This document shows positions 6,429 through 11,577 of a stretch of 11,577 nt of DNA, one piece after another. This stretch comes from Burkholderiales bacterium. Lineage in GTDB: Bacteria; Pseudomonadota; Gammaproteobacteria; Burkholderiales; Burkholderiaceae_C. The notes beneath the pieces were generated by a model, which did not search any database, had not been told where the DNA came from, and worked only from the letters and a program-made list of their open reading frames with translations. The position numbers and the translations under genes are program-made. The number at the start of each line of letters is the position of its first letter. The first letter of the stretch is position 1. Where the stretch lies: positions 1 to 11,577 of the forward strand of contig JANXTP010000131.1 of NCBI GenBank assembly GCA_025352345.1, written 5' to 3'.

Positions 6429-7520
6429 ATGAATCACCTGCGCGCTCCGAATGTTGTCGCTGGGGACTGGCCCGCTCGCGACGCGGCGGCGTCCGCCCCC
6501 GGGCGCATATCCGCGTCTGCGCGCCATCAGATGGATCGTGGCTCTGAGCGGCACCGTCTGCCTACCCTGTCATGCGTCATTCCGTGTCGCAATGAAGAGC
6601 AGAACCTGGACCGGCTTCTACCGCTGCTCAGCGTGGCGCTGACCGACTGCAGCCCCGCCTGGGAGGTCATCGTGATCGACGACGGTAGCACCGATGCGAC
6701 GCCGTCGACCTTGTCGAAATGGGCCCGGATTCCGGGATTCCGGGTGATTCAGCTGTCGCGCAACTTCGGCAAGGAAGCCGCACTGACCGCCGGCCTGCAG
6801 GCCTGCGCTGGTGAAGTCGTCGTGATGATGGACGCTGACTTGCAGCACCCACCGGCCTTGATACCGACCTTCGTTCAACGCTGGCAGGAAGGCAGCGACG
6901 TTGTTTATGCCAGCAGGATGAGCCGAGGGGACGAAAGCTGGTTCAAGCGACACGGTGCGAGTTGGTTTTACGCCCTGATCAATGCCAACGGTCGCTTCGA
7001 AGTGCCCGCCGACGCCGGAGACTTCCGGTTGATGGATCGCCAGGTTGTCGATGCGCTGCTGTCGCTGCCCGAACGCAATCGGTTCATGAAAGGGCTGTAC
7101 GCCTGGGTCGGATTCAGCAGCGTGGGTGTTCCGTACGTGCCCGACGCGCGTGTGCATGGTCACAGCCATTTCAACCCCTTGCGCCTGATCGGCTTGTCGC
7201 TGGACGGGTTGACCGCCTTCACCACCTGGCCCTTGCGGGTGGTCAGCGCTGTCGGGTTCGCGCTGGCGCTGCTGTCGTTCATCTACGGGGGCTATCTGAC
7301 GGCGAGCTATCTGCTGTACGGACACGCGGTCAGCGGCTGGACCACGATTGTCGTGAGCATGATGCTGTTCTCCGGCATCCAGCTGCTGTCACTAGGCGTG
7401 GTCGGTGAGTACATCGCCCGCATCTTTGCTGAAGTCAAGGGTCGTCCCTTGTTCGTGATCAAACGCGACATCGGGCGGGGCTTGAATACCCCCGGCGCTG
7501 TGACGTCCACCGGTGAGTGA
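6429..7520 (+). CDS. polyprenyl-phosphate glycosyltransferase, GT2 (ArnC/GtrB/FlmF2-like)
   Basis: This 363-residue enzyme should move a sugar from a nucleotide donor to undecaprenyl phosphate at the inner face of the cytoplasmic membrane. The GT-A domain covers about residues 45-245 with LSCVIPCRNEEQNL (47-60), the nucleotide-binding DDGSTD (84-89), the DxD-type MDADLQHPP (134-142) and AGDFRLMDR (196-204). Two C-terminal membrane helices follow (about 271-297 and 305-328), then GEYIARIF, as in ArnC and GtrB. The usual R-x-x-G-x-S-K block reads RVHGHSHF (241-248), with His where Lys is common. TAGAGG at 6418-6423, five bases before the ATG, supports the start at 6429. This gives an unusual 45-residue N-terminal extension; Met35 (6531) is an alternative start. 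The adjoining deacetylase suggests the sugar is an N-acetylhexosamine. Confidence 0.88.
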   Translation: MNHLRAPNVVAGDWPARDAAASAPGRISASARHQMDRGSERHRLPTLSCVIPCRNEEQNLDRLLPLLSVALTDCSPAWEVIVIDDGSTDATPSTLSKWARIPGFRVIQLSRNFGKEAALTAGLQACAGEVVVMMDADLQHPPALIPTFVQRWQEGSDVVYASRMSRGDESWFKRHGASWFYALINANGRFEVPADAGDFRLMDRQVVDALLSLPERNRFMKGLYAWVGFSSVGVPYVPDARVHGHSHFNPLRLIGLSLDGLTAFTTWPLRVVSAVGFALALLSFIYGGYLTASYLLYGHAVSGWTTIVVSMMLFSGIQLLSLGVVGEYIARIFAEVKGRPLFVIKRDIGRGLNTPGAVTSTGE

Positions 7521-8421
7521 CGAGGCCTCGCCGGCCGCAAGGCCTGCGCGGCCGCTGCTCGCCGCGCCACCTTCACCACCCGCGGGGCGGCGGGTCTGCG
7601 TCTGCGTTGATGACTACGGCCTGCACTCAGGCATCGACGGTGCGGCGCTGCGTCTGGCGGACCTGCGTCGCGTTCACGCGATCAGCTGCCTGGTCGGCGG
7701 GAAATCCTGGGGGGTGTCGAGCCGATCGCTGTGCCGGTTCAATCCGGGCGGCATCGACATCGGCCTGCATCTGGACTTCACTGAAGCACCACTGTTCGGC
7801 GCCTCACGCCACTCGCTGCCTGAGCTGATCGTCGCCAGTCACCTGCGGCTGCTGGACCGCCGCCTCATTCGGGCTGAAATCTGCGCGCAACTCGATGCCT
7901 TCGAGCAGGCCATGGGCCACGGCCCTGCATTCGTCGACGGCCACCAGCATGTGCACCAGCTGCCGATGGTGCGCAGTGAACTGTTGGCAGAGCTGCAAAC
8001 CCGCAGGGGTGATGCACAACCCTGGATCAGGTCGACCCGTGCACCCCACGCCCGGCGCTCTGCCGCCACGGCGTCACCCGGGCACGTCAAGCCACGGGTG
8101 ATCGAGAGGCTGGGTGCCCGGGGCCTGGCGGTGGCCGCAAGCTCACTGGGTTACCCACAGAACCAGCACCTGCTGGGGGTGTACGACTTCCAGGGTGGCC
8201 GCGGCCGCTATCGCGAGCTGCTGGCGGGCTGGCTCCTCAGCGCATCCGACGGCGACGTGCTGATGTGTCACCCCAGCCTGTCCACCCGCGACGCTGATCC
8301 CCTGATCGATGCGCGTCAGGCCGAATTCGACGTCCTCTCCAGTGCCGGGTTCGACGCCGATCTGCGTGTCAACCAGGTGCAGCTCGGACCGATGAGCCAG
8401 ATGCTGATGCCGCGCAGCTGA
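7513..8421 (+). CDS. YdjC/ChbG/NaxD-family carbohydrate deacetylase
   Basis: This 302-residue protein belongs to the YdjC family of metal-dependent N-deacetylases, which includes ChbG, HpnK and NaxD. Visible motifs are VCVCVDDYGLHSGID (28-42), with the Asp33-Asp34 metal/base pair, GLHLDFTE (84-91) with His86, FVDGHQHVHQLP (140-151) with His144, His146 and His148, and DVLMCHPS (248-255) with His253. The GTG start at 7513 overlaps the end of the GT2 gene by 8 bases, which points to translational coupling. The first 25 residues are Pro/Ala-rich and not part of the fold. In Francisella, NaxD deacetylates undecaprenyl-phosphate-GalNAc, and Bordetella LgmC has the corresponding role with GlcNAc. 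From its place between a polyprenyl-P GT2 and an ArnT-like transferase operon I infer the same kind of step here. A chitobiose or hopanoid role is less likely, since no such genes are nearby. Confidence 0.88.
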   Translation: MSDEASPAARPARPLLAAPPSPPAGRRVCVCVDDYGLHSGIDGAALRLADLRRVHAISCLVGGKSWGVSSRSLCRFNPGGIDIGLHLDFTEAPLFGASRHSLPELIVASHLRLLDRRLIRAEICAQLDAFEQAMGHGPAFVDGHQHVHQLPMVRSELLAELQTRRGDAQPWIRSTRAPHARRSAATASPGHVKPRVIERLGARGLAVAASSLGYPQNQHLLGVYDFQGGRGRYRELLAGWLLSASDGDVLMCHPSLSTRDADPLIDARQAEFDVLSSAGFDADLRVNQVQLGPMSQMLMPRS

Positions 8422-8432
8422 CCACCCGTCAG

Positions 8433-8452
8433 GTCCGCGCATTCGGCGCGAC
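8433..8452 (+). terminator. possible weak terminator hairpin after the deacetylase gene
   Basis: GTC-C-GCGC (8433-8440) pairs with GCGC-GAC (8446-8452) around a 5-base loop, giving seven base pairs with one bulged C. It starts 12 bases after the stop codon, but the following bases are TTACGGGG, with no T-run. It may be a partial terminator or an mRNA 3' stabiliser; the evidence is weak. Confidence 0.25.
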
Positions 8453-8543
8453 TTACGGGGCCTGTTTGTCGCATCGAGGGCTGTGCCGCGTCGTTACGAT
8501 GTCACACGCTCGACCTGGCACGCTGTGCCCTTACGCCGCTTCC

Positions 8544-8550
8544 GAGGAGG
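8544..8550 (+). promoter_or_regulatory. Shine-Dalgarno site fixing the start at 8555
   Basis: GAGGAGG sits four bases before ATG 8555. It is the strongest ribosome binding site seen in the window. It decides against the in-frame GTG at 8483, which would add 24 residues with no family resemblance. Confidence 0.75.
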
Positions 8551-8554
8551 GTCT

Positions 8555-10246
8555 ATGCCCACCTGGCTCGAAAAACTGAACCAACGCCTTCCGCTGCGCT
8601 ACTCGGTTTGGTTGCTGTGTGCGGTGGCGTTGGGGGTGAGCCTGTCGCTGCCGCTGATGATGCCGATGTCCAGCGCCTGGGCCTGGGTGCTGCCGCTGGT
8701 CTTTGGCGCGCTGGTCCTGGTCGGGGTTCGCGACACGCGCCAGGGCACGCACTCGGTGCTGCGCAACTACCCGGTCATTGGTCATTTGCGCTATTTGTTC
8801 GAGTTCATCCGGCCGGAGATTCGCCAGTACTTCATCGAAGGTGACAACGAGGCGGCGCCGTTCTCGCGTCAGCAGCGTTCGCTGGTCTACCAGCGCGCCA
8901 AGGGCGAATCCGACAAGCGGCCTTTCGGCACCCAGCGCGATGTCAGTGCACAAGGCTATGAGTGGATCAACCATTCGATGCAGCCGACCCACCTGCCGAC
9001 GCACGATTTCCGTATCGTCATCGGCACCGGCCACAACGACCCGGCCCATCCGCCCAGCGACCGTGGCACACCGTGCACCCAACCCTACAGCGCCAGCGTG
9101 TTCAACATCTCGGCGATGAGCTTTGGCGCGCTGTCGGCGAATGCGATCCTGGCGCTGAACGCCGGGGCCAAGCGCGGCGGTTTTGCCCACGACACCGGCG
9201 AAGGCTCGATCAGTCGCTACCACCGCGGCCGCGATCCCGACGGCGGCGGCGACCTGATCTGGGAGATCGGCTCCGGCTACTTCGGCTGTCGCAACCCGGA
9301 TGGCAGTTTCAACGCCGACCTGTTCACCGCCAATGCGCAGTCGCCGCAGGTCAAGATGATCGAGCTCAAGCTGAGCCAGGGCGCCAAGCCCGGCCACGGC
9401 GGCGTGCTGCCAGGGCCGAAGGTGACGCCTGAGATCGCCGAAGCGCGCGGTGTGCCACCGTGGGTCGATTGCATCAGCCCGGCCAGCCACAGCGCGTTTT
9501 CGACACCGATCGAGATGATGCAGTTCATCGACCAGCTGCGGGCGCTGTCGGGCGGCAAGCCGGTCGGCTTCAAGCTGTGCATCGGCCACCCCTGGGAGTG
9601 GTTCGCGATCGCCAAGACGATGCTGGCCACCGGCATCACGCCGGACTTCATCGTCGTCGATGGCGGCGAGGGCGGCACCGGCGCGGCACCGCTCGAATTT
9701 ACCGACCATGTTGGCGCACCGCTGCAGGAAGGCCTGCTGCTGGTGCACAACACGCTGGTCGGCCTGAACCTGCGGCACCGGGTCAAGATCGGCTGCGCCG
9801 GCAAGGTGGTCAGTGCCTTCGACATCGCCCGCACCATGGCCCTGGGTGCCGACTGGTGCAACTCGGCGCGCGGGTTCATGTTCGCGCTGGGCTGTATCCA
9901 GTCGCAGTCCTGCCACACCGGAGCCTGCCCCACGGGCATCAGCACGCAGGATGCGCACCGGCAGCAGGCGCTGGTCGTGCCGACCAAGGCTGACCGCGTC
10001 TACAACTTCCATCAGAGCACGCTGAAGGCACTGAAAGAGATGGTGCAGGCGGCGGGTCTCGATCATCCCGGGGCGATCACGGCCGCCCACATCGTGCGTC
10101 GCACCAACGACCACGAGGTCAAGCTGCTGAGCAACCTGCTGCCGTTCATCCAACCAGGCTCGCTGCTGGCCGGCAATCTGTCGCACAGCGTGTACCGGCT
10201 CTACTGGCCGATGGCACAGGCGGAAAGCTTCGCGGTCGCGATGTGA
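8555..10246 (+). CDS. membrane-anchored FMN-binding glutamate synthase domain protein
   Basis: This 563-residue protein carries the FMN-binding, synthase-type domain of glutamate synthase (GltS family) without the glutamine amidotransferase or C-terminal GXGXG domains of the large subunit. Two hydrophobic N-terminal segments (about 15-35 and 42-58) suggest a membrane anchor. The domain runs from about residue 180: ISAMSFGALSANAI (185-198), HDTGEGSIS (212-220), GQ-type loop KPGHGGVLPG (278-287), SGGKPVGFK (332-340), VDGGEGGTGAAP (368-379), CNSARGFMFALGC (435-447) and CHTGACPTG (453-461). Cys447, Cys453 and Cys458 match the [3Fe-4S] cysteines of glutamate synthase. Proteins of this architecture are widespread in proteobacteria, but to my knowledge their reaction is not established. 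Lacking a glutaminase domain, it might use free ammonia, take it from a partner, or do another FMN/Fe-S redox reaction. It lies 133 bases after the deacetylase and is probably a separate unit. Confidence 0.88.
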   Translation: MPTWLEKLNQRLPLRYSVWLLCAVALGVSLSLPLMMPMSSAWAWVLPLVFGALVLVGVRDTRQGTHSVLRNYPVIGHLRYLFEFIRPEIRQYFIEGDNEAAPFSRQQRSLVYQRAKGESDKRPFGTQRDVSAQGYEWINHSMQPTHLPTHDFRIVIGTGHNDPAHPPSDRGTPCTQPYSASVFNISAMSFGALSANAILALNAGAKRGGFAHDTGEGSISRYHRGRDPDGGGDLIWEIGSGYFGCRNPDGSFNADLFTANAQSPQVKMIELKLSQGAKPGHGGVLPGPKVTPEIAEARGVPPWVDCISPASHSAFSTPIEMMQFIDQLRALSGGKPVGFKLCIGHPWEWFAIAKTMLATGITPDFIVVDGGEGGTGAAPLEFTDHVGAPLQEGLLLVHNTLVGLNLRHRVKIGCAGKVVSAFDIARTMALGADWCNSARGFMFALGCIQSQSCHTGACPTGISTQDAHRQQALVVPTKADRVYNFHQSTLKALKEMVQAAGLDHPGAITAAHIVRRTNDHEVKLLSNLLPFIQPGSLLAGNLSHSVYRLYWPMAQAESFAVAM

Positions 10247-10277
10247 GCGGGACCGGTGCCGATGTCGCGCCGGAGGA

Positions 10278-10898
10278 TCAGACCGGCGGCGGCTGGCTGT
10301 CGATGAAGCTCTGACGGGCGTTCAGTTTGTCCGACAGCCGCACCAGATTCGGATACGGCCCGCGCCAGTCGATCTGCGGGAAGCGGAAGTCCAGGTACGA
10401 CAACGCACAGCCGACCGCGATGTCGGCCAGCGTCAGGTGGATGCCATTGCAGCACCACGGCTTGTCGGCCAGGCCCGTGCTCATCGCGGCGAGTGAGGTG
10501 TGCACCTTGCCGAACTGACGCTCTATCCAGGCGTTGCTGCGCTCGCTGTCGGCGCGGCCCGACCAGGTCAGCTCCAGGCGCGCGGCAATCCCCGCATCGA
10601 GCACGCCATCGGCCAGGGCCTCCCAGGTGCGGACTTCGGCGCGTTCGCGGCCGCGCTCCGGGATCAGGCGCCCGACTGGCGACAAGGTGTCGACGTACTC
10701 GACGATCACCCGCGAATCGAACACGGCTTCGCCGCCTTCCATCACCAGGCACGGCACCTTGCCCAGGGGATTCGAGGCCAGGATGGCGTCGCGCGCCCAG
10801 ACGTCTTCCAGTTCGAGCTGGTAGTCGAGCTTTTTTTCGGCGAGCACGATGCGCACCTTGCGCACGTAGGGGCTGGTCAGTGAGCCGATGAGTTTCAT
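10278..10898 (-). CDS. glutathione S-transferase family protein
   Basis: This 206-residue protein has the two-domain soluble GST fold. The N-terminal thioredoxin-like half holds MKLIGSLTSPYVRKVRI, where Ser9 before Pro10 is a candidate for the residue that activates glutathione, NPLGKVPCL with the cis-Pro at 49, and FDSRVIVEY (60-68) with Asp61-Ser62 contacting glutathione. The helical C-terminal half has the N-capping motif LTLADIAVG (155-163). Start 10898 gives the standard family N-terminus; the frame stays open upstream but that part resembles nothing. No Shine-Dalgarno is visible, and a strong hairpin lies 9 bases before the start. It is convergent with the glutamate-synthase-like gene (31 bases apart) and 142 bases downstream of codA on the same strand. 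The substrate is unknown. Confidence 0.9.
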   Translation of the reverse strand: MKLIGSLTSPYVRKVRIVLAEKKLDYQLELEDVWARDAILASNPLGKVPCLVMEGGEAVFDSRVIVEYVDTLSPVGRLIPERGRERAEVRTWEALADGVLDAGIAARLELTWSGRADSERSNAWIERQFGKVHTSLAAMSTGLADKPWCCNGIHLTLADIAVGCALSYLDFRFPQIDWRGPYPNLVRLSDKLNARQSFIDSQPPPV

Positions 10899-11040
10899 GG
10901 CGGGGAGCGGCGGCGGAGTCGCCGCCGTGGGAGTGAGTCGGTGTAACGCAATGCAAAAATTGATTCTAACGAGGCAACTTTGCAGCGCGAATCCCCGAGG
11001 GCACAACGGTGGCCCGGGACCGTCAGAACCTGGCGCCGCG
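10899..11040. other. gap between codA and the GST gene
   Basis: These 142 bases hold the end of the codA transcript and the leader of the GST gene. An AT-richer patch (10948-10973) stands out from the surroundings and contains TAGAAT on the minus strand (10968-10963), a five-of-six match to a -10 hexamer, though no good -35 lies at standard spacing. The hairpin at 10908-10927 follows. If that promoter is real the leader is about 55 bases long. Confidence 0.4.
10908..10927 (-). promoter_or_regulatory. perfect 8-bp GC hairpin in the GST leader
   Basis: CGGCGGCG (10908-10915) and CGCCGCCG (10920-10927) pair perfectly around a 4-base loop. On the minus strand it ends 9 bases before the GST start, where a ribosome binding site would be. 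There is no T-run on either side, so it is not a normal terminator for codA. It could limit translation of GST or act as a transcript-end barrier. Confidence 0.4.
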
Positions 11041-11577
11041 TCAGCGCGACAACGTCCAATCGACGCGGGACGGCCTGCCGGGCAGATCGAGCTGCGACAC
11101 CGCTGGCGCGCTGCCTGCGACGCGCTTGCCGCGTCGCAGCACCAGCAGTCGGTTTGCCCGCAGCCGCACCGCCTCGACCACCGAGCGTGCCTGCAGCAGA
11201 ACCAGGTTCGCATCGCCCCCGACCGCAATGCCGTGCCGTTCGAGTCCGAGCACCTTGGCACCGTTGACCGTCACCGCATCGAAGCACGCGGCCATCTGAA
11301 CTTGCGACGTCATCTGCGCCACGTGCAGGCCCATCTGCGCGACCTCCAGCATGTCGGCCGAACCCAGCGGGTACCACGGGTCCAGCACGCAGTCGTGGCC
11401 GAAGGCGACATTGATGCCGGCGGCCAGCAGCTCGGGCACCCGGGTCATGCCGCGGCGCTTGGGGTAGTTGTCGTGGCGGCCTTGCAGCGTGATGTTGATC
11501 AGCGGGTTGGCGACTACCTGCACCTGCGCCTCGACCATCAGCGGGATCAACTTGGACACATAGTAGTTGTCCATCGA
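11041..11577 (-). CDS. codA: cytosine deaminase CodA (5' end cut by window)
   Basis: CodA hydrolyses cytosine to uracil and ammonia in pyrimidine salvage; it is a cytosolic metal-dependent amidohydrolase. The visible 178 codons cover roughly the C-terminal 40 percent of a protein of about 420 residues. They match E. coli CodA through VVANPLINITLQGRHDNYPK, RRGMTRVPELL, INVAFGHDCVLDPWYPLG and ADMLEVAQMGLHVAQ. The Asp in FGHD corresponds to the metal-binding Asp of the family (Asp313 in E. coli). The end of the barrel, with GIAVGGDANLVLL and the small beta-sandwich tail, is intact to the TGA at 11043-11041. Related amidohydrolases acting on other pyrimidine or triazine rings share these motifs, so the exact substrate is less sure than the family. 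No codB permease is visible; it could lie beyond the edge. Confidence 0.9.
   Translation of the reverse strand, partial: SMDNYYVSKLIPLMVEAQVQVVANPLINITLQGRHDNYPKRRGMTRVPELLAAGINVAFGHDCVLDPWYPLGSADMLEVAQMGLHVAQMTSQVQMAACFDAVTVNGAKVLGLERHGIAVGGDANLVLLQARSVVEAVRLRANRLLVLRRGKRVAGSAPAVSQLDLPGRPSRVDWTLSR

Noticed and set aside
8483..8554. GTG start giving 24 more residues on the glutamate-synthase-like protein
   Set aside because: The strong Shine-Dalgarno at 8544-8550 favours ATG 8555, and the extra residues look unrelated to the family.

Overview
The window reads as chromosomal DNA of a high-GC betaproteobacterium, most likely Burkholderiales. The evidence is a MetX-type homoserine acyltransferase, strong G/C bias at third codon positions, and a hexosamine-on-lipid-A gene set of the kind known from Bordetella. 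No tRNA, rRNA, CRISPR array, insertion sequence or phage gene was seen.

Layout. (1) 1-553, minus: the N-terminal part of metX, cut by the window edge. (2) 554-896: a divergent intergenic region. (3) 897-2420, plus: a membrane GT39/ArnT-like glycosyltransferase (copy A). (4) 2541-4367, minus: an asparagine-synthase-type glutamine amidotransferase, convergent with copy A. (5) 4368-4877: about 500 bases without a convincing gene, holding three short stem-loops and a leader homologous to that of copy A. (6) 4878-8421, plus: an apparent operon of a second GT39 paralogue (copy B), a polyprenyl-phosphate GT2 glycosyltransferase with two C-terminal membrane helices, and a YdjC/NaxD-type carbohydrate deacetylase that overlaps the GT2 gene by 8 bases. 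(7) 8555-10246, plus: a stand-alone FMN-binding glutamate-synthase-domain protein with a membrane anchor. (8) 10278-10898, minus: a glutathione S-transferase. (9) 11041-11577, minus: the C-terminal part of a cytosine deaminase, cut by the window edge.

How the genes may work together. GT2 + YdjC deacetylase + GT39 is the same set of enzyme classes as Francisella FlmF2-NaxD-FlmK and Bordetella LgmA-LgmC-LgmB. In those systems an N-acetylhexosamine is placed on undecaprenyl phosphate, deacetylated, and moved onto a lipid A phosphate. I infer that 4878-8421 encodes such a pathway, or a close variant with another acceptor. Unusual here are the two GT39 copies, each with a recognisably homologous upstream region, separated by an oppositely oriented amidotransferase gene. 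Copy A and the amidotransferase look lower in GC than copy B and the downstream genes in the rows I counted by hand.

The flanking genes (metX, glutamate-synthase-like, GST, codA) look like ordinary housekeeping or accessory metabolism with no visible link to the sugar pathway.
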